19,287 nt of DNA. Origin: Clostridium sp. CAG:1024. Its GTDB lineage: Bacteria > Bacillota > Clostridia > Christensenellales > CAG-138. Below are positions 6,974 through 14,362 of this stretch, in pieces. Location: the NCBI GenBank assembly GCA_000432015.1, contig HF985432.1, positions 20,095-39,381 on the forward strand, given 5' to 3'. Every line of letters begins with the position of its first letter. Within the stretch, counting starts at the first letter, position 1. Made by a program: the position numbers and the translations under genes. Under the pieces are notes generated by a model. It was not told the DNA's origin. It did not search any database and saw only the letters and a program-made list of their open reading frames with translations.

Positions 6974-8140
6974 TCACCGTCGCTGCAGCGCGTCGATAGG
7001 CGTCATGCGGCTTGCTTTGCTTGCCGGGTAGCTCCCAAAGATCACGCCGATCAGGACGCAGAACAGCAGCGCGCCCACAGCGGCGCTCCACTCAAGCCGT
7101 ACATTGAGATTCGCGATCAGACCAAACGCCCGCAAGCCGAGCGCGGATACACCGAGCCCGATCAAGCCGCCGAGGATCGAGAGCGTACAGGCTTCGATCA
7201 GGAATTGCGACATGATGTCCGCTCTGCGTGCGCCGATGGCCTTGCGTATGCCGATCTCACGCGTTCGTTCCGCAACGGATACGAGCATGATGTTCATAAT
7301 ACCGATCCCGCCGACGAGCAGGGAGATCGCCGCAATACCGCCCAGCATAAGCGAGACTTTGCTCATTACGCTGTCCAGCGTATCCAGCAATGCCGACATA
7401 TTCAATACGCTGTACGCGTCCTCATCGCCAGTCTTTGCATAAAGAAACGCTTCCGTCATGGATTGCGCGAGTGCTACGTCATTCGACGAAGCGGCCTGTA
7501 CGTAGCAGGTCGAAACGGATGCGGAATCCGAGATGCGCTGCGCCGTTGTGAGCGGGATAAGCACACGCGCGTCGAGCGATCCGGTAAAATCCGTGCCACT
7601 CTCCTCCAACAGGCCAACGGCCGTGAAGGTGCGGTTGCTCATCTGAAATGTCTTTCCGATCACGTCATAGCTTTCAAACAGTTCCTCCGCGATCTCGGTG
7701 CCGATCACCGCGACATTCGTGCGCCATTCCAGATCCGTGGGCTGGATCCCGCGGCCCGCTTGCAGCGCAATATCGGCAATTTCCTGGTACTCCGCCGTTA
7801 CGCCGATGCCGGAAGCGGAAACGTATTCCGAGCCGCTGCGTGCCGTGCCGTTGACGGCCAGATACGGAGCGACGCCCTTGATCGCGTCATACTGCGTCAA
7901 TTCCATGTAATCGTCGCTCTTAAGCTTGACATCGTCATCCGTCACCATGACTGTAAGCAGGTCGGAACCCATAGAGGAGATAGCGTCCGTGATCGACGAG
8001 GTCGTACTCTCCGCGATCGACATCAGCATGACCACGCTCACAACGCCGATGATAATGCCGAGCATCGTCAGAAACGAACGCATTTTGTTTGCAAGCGTTG
8101 AACGCACGGCAAGCTTCAGGGTATTAAAGAACATCGTCAT
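6974..8140 (-). CDS. MacB-like ABC transporter permease (MacB_PCD + FtsX)
   Basis: A 388-residue permease with four membrane helices. Helix 1 is at about 22-45. The extracytoplasmic MacB_PCD-type domain covers about 46-250. The C-terminal FtsX domain (about 262-388) carries GGIGIMNIMLVSV and ERTREIGIRKAIGA (291-304), the conserved coupling loop, and ends with PASKASRMTPIDAL. Its ATG overlaps the ATPase stop (ATGA), so translation is probably coupled. With the ATPase and adaptor it forms a mechanotransmission-type exporter. In monoderm bacteria such systems usually handle peptides, antibiotics or envelope stress signals; the substrate is not evident. Confidence 0.94.
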   Translation of the reverse strand: MTMFFNTLKLAVRSTLANKMRSFLTMLGIIIGVVSVVMLMSIAESTTSSITDAISSMGSDLLTVMVTDDDVKLKSDDYMELTQYDAIKGVAPYLAVNGTARSGSEYVSASGIGVTAEYQEIADIALQAGRGIQPTDLEWRTNVAVIGTEIAEELFESYDVIGKTFQMSNRTFTAVGLLEESGTDFTGSLDARVLIPLTTAQRISDSASVSTCYVQAASSNDVALAQSMTEAFLYAKTGDEDAYSVLNMSALLDTLDSVMSKVSLMLGGIAAISLLVGGIGIMNIMLVSVAERTREIGIRKAIGARRADIMSQFLIEACTLSILGGLIGLGVSALGLRAFGLIANLNVRLEWSAAVGALLFCVLIGVIFGSYPASKASRMTPIDALQRR

Positions 8141-8826
8141 AAGCCTGACGGCACCTCCTCACGCGTTTCATACAACCGGCCGTCGTGAACATAGACCGTG
8201 CGTCCGGCCATGTCGGCCACCTCCTGATTGTGTGTGATCAAGACGATGGTATGGTCCCGCTCTGCAAGGTCGCAGATCAGCCGCATGATCTCCGTACCGG
8301 AGCGGCTGTCCAGATTTCCCGTTGGCTCGTCTGCAAGAATGACCTGCGCGCCGGAGGCAAGCGCCCGCGCGATCGCCACGCGCTGCTGCTGTCCGCCGGA
8401 CAGCTGTGACGGCCGATGCTGCATTCGTTTGCCGAGCCCGACCAGCGTCAAGGCGTCCTGCGCGCGCTCCCGGCGTTCACGTTCGCCGACCTTTTGGTAA
8501 ATCATGGGAAGTTCTACGTTTTCAAGCGCGCTCATCTGATCGAGCAGATTGAATTGCTGAAAGACGAATCCGATCTTTTCGCTCCGAATGCGAGAGAGTT
8601 CCCGGTCATTGCAGTCCGCAATATTGACGCCGTCCAGGATATATGTTCCCGCATCCGGCAGATCCAGGCAACCCATCACATTCATCAGCGTCGTTTTTCC
8701 CGAACCGGACGGGCCGCAGATCGCCACAAATTCGTGTGGCCGCACGTGCAGCGACACATCCGCCAGCGCGTGGACAGCTTCATCGCCCACATAGTAGGTT
8801 TTTGAGATATGTTGTAGTTGCAGCAT
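8137..8826 (-). CDS. MacB/LolD-type ABC transporter ATPase
   Basis: A 229-residue nucleotide-binding subunit. Walker A is GPSGSGKTT (38-46), the Q-loop is at Gln90-91, the signature is LSGGQ (142-146), Walker B runs into DEPTGNLDS (166-174), and the H-loop His is His199. The DEPTGNLDS sequence and the FVFQQFNLL context place it in the MacB/LolD/FtsE group. It starts 12 bases after the adaptor stop and overlaps the permease gene by 4 bases, so all three are one operon. It powers the adjacent FtsX permease. Confidence 0.95.
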   Translation of the reverse strand: MLQLQHISKTYYVGDEAVHALADVSLHVRPHEFVAICGPSGSGKTTLMNVMGCLDLPDAGTYILDGVNIADCNDRELSRIRSEKIGFVFQQFNLLDQMSALENVELPMIYQKVGERERRERAQDALTLVGLGKRMQHRPSQLSGGQQQRVAIARALASGAQVILADEPTGNLDSRSGTEIMRLICDLAERDHTIVLITHNQEVADMAGRTVYVHDGRLYETREEVPSGL

Positions 8827-8838
8827 GGCGAGCGTTCC

Positions 8839-10512
8839 TCAGTTTCTCGGACGCTGTCCGTTTTCAGGCCGTTCCCCGCCAAAGTCTCTGCCTTCAAAAC
8901 CGCCGTCGGACGCAATAAACCCGCCGCCCGGCATCTCGCCGACCGTCATGCCGGGAAACTGCACCGCGTCGCTGTCGGGCATATAAACCGCCGTGGTCTC
9001 CAGCGTTTTCTCATACAGTAGATCGCCTGCGCTGAGGCCCTCGGCCGTAATCACGAGGTATGTGCCGTCCGACATGCCCGTTGTGACGGAGACATGTTCA
9101 AGATTCGCTTCGTCGACCTGCTCTGCCGGAACGCGCTCGCCTTCGAGGGCGGTCTCCGGCGCGCGCAGCACGTAGGCCTGTCCGTTTTCATACCGTACTG
9201 CACCGACGGGAACGATCAGGCTCGTTCCGCTCGTCGCCGTCGTGATCTCGGCGGAAGCGCTCATACCGGGGTATGCGCCCGCGATCGGCTCTGTCGTGAT
9301 CGTGGCGGTATAGGTCGTAACATAGCTGCCGCTTCCCGCATAGGACAGATTCGTGACCCTACCGGAAAAGCTCTGCCCTTCCAAAGCATCCAGCGTGATC
9401 TCGACCGCCTGCCCGAGCTGCACGGAGGCAAGATCCAGTTCGTCGATCGAAAGCTGCAATGTATACCCGTCCGTTCTGGTAAACACGCAGAGCGCGTCCC
9501 CTTCGGCCACTTCATCACCCGCCTGCACGGAGAGCTCGGCAAGAATACCGTCAAAGTCCGATGTGATCGTGAGCGCGTCTTCCAGCGTTTCGATCTGCTT
9601 TCGGAGTTCCGTTTCCTTTGCTTTGCGCGTTTCATAAGCGCTTGTCGGCGCACCGGCTCTCAGTGTAAACAGCTTCTCGCCCTTTGCAACCTTTTGGTTC
9701 TCCGTCACGAGCACGGCATCAATGCATCCCGCATCTGCGCGCACGATCACATAATCGGAGACTTCAATCCTGCCGCTGCCAAGCGCTTCGCCCTCCGCCG
9801 TCTCCGCAGAGGCCGGCGTGCCGCAGGCATACCCTGCATCCTCAAACAGGATGTCCGCTTTTCCGTCGGAAACGGAAACGACCGTCGCTTTGGTCTTCGT
9901 GCCGTCCACATCTACAATGACTTCCCGATATGCGGTCAAACCCTCAGGGGCGTCGATCGTGAGTTTCATTTTTCCATCGGTCGCGATCACACAGAGATAC
10001 CCAAAACTCTCCGCGGCATCGCCCGCCGCCGCACGAATATCCTTAACGATCCCCGCTCTCGGCGCGGTCACGTTCAGGTTTGTTCTATCGTGCGTCGTTC
10101 CGGCAAGCTGGTTCTGCACCGCAGCAAGCTGTACATACAGCGTATCCAATTCCGATTTGATCGTTTCGCTCGTCAGCCGCAGTACGGGTTCGCCGGCCGC
10201 CACCGTTTCGCCCGGTGCTTTGAGTACGGCCTCCACTCTTCCGTCCCCTGCCGCGGTCACCGTCGTTTGTTCCCGTGCAGACAGTGTGCCGCTGCCGCTG
10301 ATGGTCGTCTTGATCTCCCCTTCAGAGACCGCGACCGCGCGAAATTCCTCGACACTCACATCCGATTCGCCCTTTGACAGGCCTGTATACAGCAGGATTA
10401 CGGCAATGACAACGGCCATCGCGGCAACGCCGGACACGATCCAGCTGCGGATCCGTTTTTGTCTGCGCTTTTTCTCTCTCGCCGCGATGAAGGCGTTATC
10501 GTTTTGTTCCAT
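8839..10512 (-). CDS. HlyD/MacA-like adaptor (membrane fusion) protein with duplicated lipoyl region
   Basis: A 557-residue adaptor, first gene of the exporter operon. A basic N-terminus is followed by one membrane anchor (about 24-44). The body has four biotinyl-lipoyl-like half-motifs, at about 87-115, 149-180, 258-285 and 318-347. Two short helical stretches lie between the paired halves, at about 116-138 and 293-315. Beta-barrel and membrane-proximal domains follow (about 348-500). The tail (520-557) is rich in Gly, Arg and Glu. Ordinary MacA has only two half-motifs and about 370 residues. The start is ATG 10512, with AAGGAGG 10 bases upstream; a TTG at 10521 sits directly against the ribosome binding site and is rejected. 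No TolC-like gene is present, as expected for a monoderm. Confidence 0.88.
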   Translation of the reverse strand: MEQNDNAFIAAREKKRRQKRIRSWIVSGVAAMAVVIAVILLYTGLSKGESDVSVEEFRAVAVSEGEIKTTISGSGTLSAREQTTVTAAGDGRVEAVLKAPGETVAAGEPVLRLTSETIKSELDTLYVQLAAVQNQLAGTTHDRTNLNVTAPRAGIVKDIRAAAGDAAESFGYLCVIATDGKMKLTIDAPEGLTAYREVIVDVDGTKTKATVVSVSDGKADILFEDAGYACGTPASAETAEGEALGSGRIEVSDYVIVRADAGCIDAVLVTENQKVAKGEKLFTLRAGAPTSAYETRKAKETELRKQIETLEDALTITSDFDGILAELSVQAGDEVAEGDALCVFTRTDGYTLQLSIDELDLASVQLGQAVEITLDALEGQSFSGRVTNLSYAGSGSYVTTYTATITTEPIAGAYPGMSASAEITTATSGTSLIVPVGAVRYENGQAYVLRAPETALEGERVPAEQVDEANLEHVSVTTGMSDGTYLVITAEGLSAGDLLYEKTLETTAVYMPDSDAVQFPGMTVGEMPGGGFIASDGGFEGRDFGGERPENGQRPRN

Positions 10513-10545
10513 AAAAGCCAAACCTCCTTCTTGAGTTCGCCACCT

Positions 10546-10574
10546 ATCTTAACCAAAATCTATGGCAGAAACAA
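10546..10574 (-). promoter_or_regulatory. Promoter of the MacB-like operon
   Basis: On the minus strand, TTGTTT (10569-10574) and TAAGAT (10546-10551) are separated by 17 bases. The -10 ends 33 bases upstream of the adaptor start codon. Confidence 0.6.
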
Positions 10575-10626
10575 GGCGCGAGGCTGTTGAGAATATGGTG
10601 CTTTACGTCAGATCCCGCTGCGATTA

Positions 10627-10635
10627 TGGTATAAT
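10627..10635 (+). promoter_or_regulatory. Extended -10 promoter of the GNAT gene
   Basis: TG-G-TATAAT is a consensus extended -10 element. No good -35 is present at the right distance, which extended -10 promoters tolerate. The ribosome binding site GGAGG follows at about 10649. Confidence 0.6.
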
Positions 10636-10660
10636 GGAATTCGTCTTTGGAGGTGGAGCG

Positions 10661-11170
10661 ATGTATCCCGAAACAGAACGGTTATATATGAGAAAACTGG
10701 CGCCGTCGGATCACGATGCGCTTTGTGCGATCCTGCAGGACGAAGCAACGATGTATGCCTATGCGGGCGCTTTCTGCGACGCAGAAGTCAAGGAATGGCT
10801 CGACCGCCAACTTGCGCGGTATAGAAAATGCGGATTCGGGTAATGGGCCGTCGTTTTGAAAGAATCCGACGAGCTGATCGGGCAGTGCGGGCTCACCATG
10901 CAGCCGTGGAAGGATACGGAGGTGTTGGAGATCGGCTATCTATTCAATCGAAAGTTTTGGCATCAAGGCTATGCGACCGAGGCGGCCGCCGCCTGCAAGC
11001 AATACGCATTTGAAGTTCTGAACGCCGAAGAGGTGTGCTCTATCATCCGCGACATGAATCTTCCGTCGCAAAACGTTGCAAGGCGAATCGGCATGACTCC
11101 CGTGGATTCCTGGATAAAACACTACCGCGGCATCGACATGCCGCACGACCGTTTCGTTGTCACGCGCTGA
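10661..11170 (+). pseudogene. GNAT (RimJ/RimL-like) acetyltransferase interrupted by an in-frame TAA
   Basis: From ATG 10661 (GGAGG upstream) the frame encodes 60 residues, then TAA at 10841-10843. The same frame then continues for 108 more codons to 11170. Together they make a normal-length GNAT of about 169 codons: N-terminal LYMRKLAPSDHDAL, then GFG-stop-WAVVLKESDELIGQCGL, then the acetyl-CoA loop WHQGYATEA (about 100-108). Relatives usually read GFG-L/S-WAV at the break, so a Leu TTA changed to TAA by one base would explain it. There is no frameshift. The product would be an N-acetyltransferase for a protein N-terminus, antibiotic or small amine. Alternatives are read-through, two separately translated halves, or an assembly error. 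Confidence 0.85.
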
Positions 11171-11213
11171 CACGCCGTTCGCTTGCCGGCCAAGGCGCCG
11201 CGTTTCTGCGGGC

Positions 11214-11234
11214 AGCCCCGTCATAAATGGGGCT
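11214..11234 (+). terminator. Weak hairpin after the GNAT pseudogene
   Basis: A 6-bp AGCCCC/GGGGCT stem with a 9-base loop is followed only by ATTCATG. It is a poor terminator at best. Confidence 0.3.
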
Positions 11235-11251
11235 ATTCATGAGACTGGGGT

Positions 11252-11280
11252 TTGCTTTTTTGTCACAATTCCTGTATCAT
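11252..11280 (+). promoter_or_regulatory. Promoter of the E2-like gene
   Basis: TTGCTT (11252-11257) and TATCAT (11275-11280) are separated by 17 bases, 33 bases upstream of the start codon at 11314. Confidence 0.55.
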
Positions 11281-11313
11281 GTACGGGTAACACTTTGGGA
11301 GGGATGAGCAAAT

Positions 11314-12147
11314 ATGCGAAAAGACGGAAAGCGAGTCAAAAACGCGGAACCGATGTATGCAATCGTGCCGTATATTCTGGAGAAACGGTACGACGCCATG
11401 AATATGATCGAGTTGGACTTCCCCGTCGCGCCCATGCAGGAGTATCTGAACCGCAAGCGCAAGGAAGGCTACGAAATGTCGCATCTCGGCATCGTGATCG
11501 CGGCGTATCTGCGGGCGGCCGCGGAATACCCCATGCTGAACCGTTTCATCATGAACAAGCGGATCTATGCGCGCAACGAGTTCACGGTCGGCATGGTCGT
11601 TCTGAAGCCCGGCCAGGGCGAAGGCACGATGTCAAAGATGTACTTTGACGTTTCGAACACCATCTATGACGTTCACCGCATCATGAACGAGTACATTGAG
11701 GCAAACCGCCAATCAGGAGACAACAACGCGACCGACGACATCATGCGCAAGCTCCTTGCCATTCCTGGACTATGCAACCTCGGCGTAGGTCTGTTCAAGC
11801 TGCTCGATAAGTACGGTCTGCTTCCGCGCAAGGTCATCGAAGCCAGTCCGTTCCATATCAGTCTTGGTATCACGAACCTTGCGAGCATCCGCACGAACCA
11901 CATTTATCACCACGTTTACGAATTCGGCACAACGAGCGTATTCGTCTCCATGGGCAATCTGCGTGAGGTCCCGGTCCGCAAACACGGCGAAGTCGTATTC
12001 GAGCGCTGCATTCCCATGGGCATCGTTATGGACGAACGCATCTGCTCCGGCAGCTATTTTGCAAAGGTCTGCCAGCGTCTCAAGCAGTACCTCGCAAATC
12101 CCGCTCTGCTTGAAGTGCCCCCCGCCGTCATCAACCGCGATTTCTGA
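11314..12147 (+). CDS. Stand-alone 2-oxoacid dehydrogenase E2/CAT-fold protein with degenerate active site
   Basis: A 277-residue protein matching the catalytic core of dihydrolipoyl acyltransferases (chloramphenicol acetyltransferase fold), without lipoyl or E1-binding domains. Recognisable parts are SHLGIVIAAYLRAAAEYPMLN (56-76), SPFHISLGITNLASI (178-192) and the C-terminal active-site helix MDERICSGSYF (239-249). In E2 enzymes the last segment is DHRxxDG, with catalytic His and Asp; here they are Glu241 and Ser245, so normal acyltransfer is doubtful. No E1, E3 or lipoyl gene is nearby, so it is not part of a dehydrogenase complex operon. Start ATG 11314 has GGGAGGG 10 bases upstream. It is a monocistronic unit with its own promoter and a strong terminator. 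Confidence 0.85.
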   Translation: MRKDGKRVKNAEPMYAIVPYILEKRYDAMNMIELDFPVAPMQEYLNRKRKEGYEMSHLGIVIAAYLRAAAEYPMLNRFIMNKRIYARNEFTVGMVVLKPGQGEGTMSKMYFDVSNTIYDVHRIMNEYIEANRQSGDNNATDDIMRKLLAIPGLCNLGVGLFKLLDKYGLLPRKVIEASPFHISLGITNLASIRTNHIYHHVYEFGTTSVFVSMGNLREVPVRKHGEVVFERCIPMGIVMDERICSGSYFAKVCQRLKQYLANPALLEVPPAVINRDF

Positions 12148-12161
12148 GCTGCTGCAAACGC

Positions 12162-12208
12162 AAGCCGGAGCTGTTCTGTTCATGTGCAGCTCCGGCTTTT
12201 CTTTGTTT
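12162..12208 (+). terminator. Strong terminator after the E2-like gene
   Basis: A perfect 12-bp stem AAGCCGGAGCTG/CAGCTCCGGCTT (12162-12173 with 12187-12198) has a 13-base loop and a TTTTCTTTG tail. It abuts the end of the convergent yjdF gene. Confidence 0.9.
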
Positions 12209-12627
12209 CAATGCCCGCGATGTTTCTCTTTCCGTTTTTGCTGGCGCAGCAGAAACAGTCGTTCCTGCTCCTGCTCCCGCTCTTCACGGTTTCTGATCTT
12301 TCGCTCTATCTTCCCCTGCTCCTGTTGGAGCTTAAGCGCTTGCTGCGCTTTTGCGCCGAGTCCCCGAGCCTCCGTTTGACGCTCGGCGGCACGCTTCATG
12401 CGTTTAGGGTTTATGCGCCGTGTCTCCTGCACTTCCGTTTCAAGCGAAGGACTGAATCGCAATTTGTAAACATCTTGCAAGAGCCATGCCTGCACCTCCG
12501 CATCCCGCGGTTCAGCACCAAACACGACCTTTGCCGCCTCATAGCGTCCGCCGCATTCCCGTTCGTACAATCCGATCCAAAATGGGTCGGCAAACAAGAC
12601 CGTGAGTTTCACCGCGGCCTGCTCCAT
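12208..12627 (-). CDS. yjdF: YjdF family protein (DUF2992)
   Basis: A 139-residue protein recognised as YjdF. The N-terminal domain (about 5-60) begins VKLTVLFADPFWIGLYE and includes FGAEPRDAEV. After a linker comes the highly charged tail RINPKRMKR (71-79), GAKAQQALKLQQEQ (91-104) and a Lys/Arg/Glu-rich helix ending KEKHRGH. The biochemical function of the family is not settled. It is defined by its association with the yjdF riboswitch, which binds azaaromatic compounds in tests, so a role in handling toxic aromatic or heterocyclic compounds has been suggested. The start at 12627 has AAGGAGG 9 bases upstream. Its leader carries the riboswitch. Confidence 0.92.
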   Translation of the reverse strand: MEQAAVKLTVLFADPFWIGLYERECGGRYEAAKVVFGAEPRDAEVQAWLLQDVYKLRFSPSLETEVQETRRINPKRMKRAAERQTEARGLGAKAQQALKLQQEQGKIERKIRNREEREQEQERLFLLRQQKRKEKHRGH

Positions 12628-12658
12628 CTTCCGTTTCCTCCTTATCTCTAAAAACATT

Positions 12659-12743
12659 GCAGAGAGCGGACAACCAAGGAGGCAGGTTACTGACGGCATT
12701 CGCCGCGTCCGGACTACCAACCGGACTGTGTTTTTCTCTTTGC
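12659..12743 (-). ncRNA. yjdF riboswitch (aptamer in the yjdF leader)
   Basis: The roughly 115-base leader of yjdF is dense with pairing. A closing stem joins AGAGA near 12737 to TCTCT near 12661, with flanking GC pairs. Inside, GGTT near 12717 can pair with AACC near 12687, and CGGC-GAAT-GCCG forms an internal hairpin. The segments ACACAG, GGTTGGTAGTCC, CAGTAACCTGCCTCC and GGTTGTCCG look like the conserved core of this RNA class, as far as I recall it. The identity rests mainly on the position before a DUF2992 gene. CCTCCTT (12676-12682) is exactly complementary to the yjdF Shine-Dalgarno AAGGAGG (12637-12643), which suggests translational control. Confidence 0.8.
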
Positions 12744-12749
12744 AGGGCA

Positions 12750-12779
12750 ATCATACCACACCGTGTCCCCGTGCGGCAA
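12750..12779 (-). promoter_or_regulatory. Promoter of yjdF
   Basis: On the minus strand, TTGCCG (12774-12779) and TATGAT (12750-12755) are separated by 18 bases, with an extended TGG before the -10. Transcription would begin near 12743, at the 5' edge of the riboswitch. Confidence 0.65.
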
Positions 12780-12807
12780 GCGCGATCACGCCTGCGCATT
12801 GCCCAAT

Positions 12808-12842
12808 CTAAAACGCCGAGGCAGGATGAATTCCCGCTCGGC
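12808..12842 (-). terminator. Terminator of the amino-acid ABC operon
   Basis: On the minus strand, GCCGAG pairs with CTCGGC (12837-12842 with 12815-12820), with a few inner pairs and a GTTTTAG tail. It lies about 30 bases past the ATPase stop and separates this operon from yjdF. Confidence 0.7.
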
Positions 12843-12873
12843 GCAGATCACATCAAATTCCGTTCACTTTGTT

Positions 12874-13596
12874 TTACAGCACCTTGGACAAGAAGGTTTT
12901 CAGACGTTCGTTTCGGGGATGATCAAAGAGTTCCTTCGGCGTATTCCGCTCCTTGATCTCTCCCTCATCCATGAACAGCACGCGACTTGCCACCTCACGG
13001 GCAAATCCCATCTCATGCGTCACGATAACCATGGTCATGCCCGCCTCCGCAAGCTCGCGAATGAGATCCAGCACCTCGCCCACCATCTCCGGGTCAAGTG
13101 CAGAGGTCGGCTCGTCAAACAGCATCACTTCCGGGTTCATAGCGAGCGCCCGTACGATTGCGATCCGCTGCTTTTGGCCGCCGGACAACGTTGCGGGATA
13201 CGCCTTGGCCTTATCTGCGAGTCCGATACGCTCGAGCAGTTCCATTGCTTTCACTTCCGCCGCGGGCTTGTCCATGCGCTTGAGCTGCACCGGCGCCAGC
13301 ATAATATTGTCCAGGATCGTCAGGTGCGGAAACAAATTGAAATGCTGAAACACCATGCCCATGCGCTGCCGCACCGCGTTGATGTCCGCGCCCTTATCGC
13401 TGATGCAGTCGCCTTCAAACCAGATCTCACCGCTCGTGGGGCGTTCAAGCAGGTTCAGACAGCGCAAAAATGTGCTCTTTCCGCTGCCGGAGGGGCCGAT
13501 AATCGCCACCTTTTCGCCGCGCTGTATGGTTTCGGAGACGCCTTTGAGCACCTCGATAGAATGAAAGGATTTCACAAGATTTTTAGTTTCGATCAC
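12874..13596 (-). CDS. Polar amino-acid ABC transporter ATP-binding protein
   Basis: A 240-residue ATPase of the GlnQ/HisP/ArtP group. Walker A is GPSGSGKS (34-41), the Q-loop is Gln84 in MVFQHFNLF, the signature is LSGGQ (137-141), Walker B leads to DEPTSALDP (161-169), and the H-loop is His194 in VTHEMGFA. The start is GTG 13596, with GAGGAGG 10 bases upstream, giving the family's usual N-terminus MIETKNLVKSF. This start overlaps the end of the permease gene by 14 bases, so translation is probably coupled. It is the last gene of the importer operon. Confidence 0.95.
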   Translation of the reverse strand: MIETKNLVKSFHSIEVLKGVSETIQRGEKVAIIGPSGSGKSTFLRCLNLLERPTSGEIWFEGDCISDKGADINAVRQRMGMVFQHFNLFPHLTILDNIMLAPVQLKRMDKPAAEVKAMELLERIGLADKAKAYPATLSGGQKQRIAIVRALAMNPEVMLFDEPTSALDPEMVGEVLDLIRELAEAGMTMVIVTHEMGFAREVASRVLFMDEGEIKERNTPKELFDHPRNERLKTFLSKVL

Positions 13597-14269
13597 TGCG
13601 CGCCAGCCTCCTCTCAATGGATTTTTGCACCTGCGTCAAGCCGATGACGATGATGAGATACACGATCGCAACTACGACGAGCGGAACGATATTGAACACG
13701 CGCGTCTTGATGGAATTTGCGGCCATGGTCATGTCGCGCACCGCAATGTAGCCAGCGACCGACGTCTCCTTGACCAGTGCGATAAACTCGTTGAACAGCG
13801 CGGGCAGGATATTCTTGATCGCCTGCGGCAAAACGATGAGCCGCATCGTCTTACCCTCGGAAAGCCCAAGCGACCGTCCCGCCTCCGTCTGCCCGATGTC
13901 TACGGATTTGATCCCACTGCGGATGATCTCCGAAACATACGCGCCGGAGTTGATGCCAAAGCCCACAAAGCAGGCAAACGTCCCCTTTGTCCAGACGGTA
14001 ATGCTGTAGATAATGAGCAGCTGAAGGATGATCGGCGTTCCGCGAATGACCGTAGTGTAAAAATCGCAGATTGCTGCACCGATCCTCCAGCCGATCCCGT
14101 GCCGGATCGCGGCATAGTACTTAACGACGGCGATGAGCGTACCGATCGCAAGCCCGATCGCGCAAGCGACCAGAGCGATCGTGATCGTGTTGCCGAGACC
14201 TTCAAGGTAGATGAGGTATCTGCCCTTGGCGATCACCGCGTTGTAGAGCTGTTCCCAAAATGACTGCAT
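13583..14269 (-). CDS. Polar amino-acid ABC transporter permease
   Basis: A 228-residue inner-membrane subunit of the His/Glu/Gln/Arg permease family. It begins with a TM segment preceded by LEGLGNTITIAL and shows VIRGTPIILQLL (74-85), typical of these permeases. The cytoplasmic EAA loop reads EAGRSLGLSEGKTMRLIVLPQ and contacts the ATPase. With one permease gene only, the transporter is probably a homodimer in the membrane. The ATG at 14269 has AAAGGGA about 9 bases upstream. A stem-loop separates it from the upstream binding-protein gene. Confidence 0.94.
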   Translation of the reverse strand: MQSFWEQLYNAVIAKGRYLIYLEGLGNTITIALVACAIGLAIGTLIAVVKYYAAIRHGIGWRIGAAICDFYTTVIRGTPIILQLLIIYSITVWTKGTFACFVGFGINSGAYVSEIIRSGIKSVDIGQTEAGRSLGLSEGKTMRLIVLPQAIKNILPALFNEFIALVKETSVAGYIAVRDMTMAANSIKTRVFNIVPLVVVAIVYLIIVIGLTQVQKSIERRLARSDRN

Positions 14270-14307
14270 GTTTGCCGATCCCTTTCTCCCAAGTATACAG
14301 ACCGCAA

Positions 14308-14339
14308 TTCTGCCGAGACGCTTCCGCGCCCCGGCAGAA
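14308..14339 (-). other. Intercistronic stem-loop between the binding-protein and permease genes
   Basis: A perfect 8-bp stem TTCTGCCG/CGGCAGAA extends by 6 more pairs (two G-U) to a 4-base loop, a 14-bp hairpin in all. No U-run follows. Such hairpins often protect the upstream message and favour binding-protein expression over that of the membrane subunits. Confidence 0.65.
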
Positions 14340-14362
14340 CGGTTTTATGCCTGTTATTTCGA

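Noticed and set aside
6878..8101. Open frame of 407 codons on the plus strand across the FtsX permease
   Set aside because: The composition is that of an antisense shadow (Arg/His/Asp-rich), there is no ribosome binding site, and it reads through the operon terminator. The minus-strand permease has all family motifs.
9094..10377. Open frame of 427 codons on the plus strand across the adaptor gene
   Set aside because: It is an antisense shadow of the adaptor with no start signals or domain features.
10841..10860. Frameshift explanation for the broken GNAT gene
   Set aside because: Both parts are in the same frame and the intervening codons (Trp-Ala-Val-Val-Leu-Lys) fit the family, so the lesion is one stop codon and not a frameshift.
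12763..13647. Open frame of 294 codons on the plus strand across the amino-acid ABC ATPase
   Set aside because: The minus strand encodes a complete ATPase with Walker A, signature and Walker B motifs. The plus frame is its His-rich shadow.
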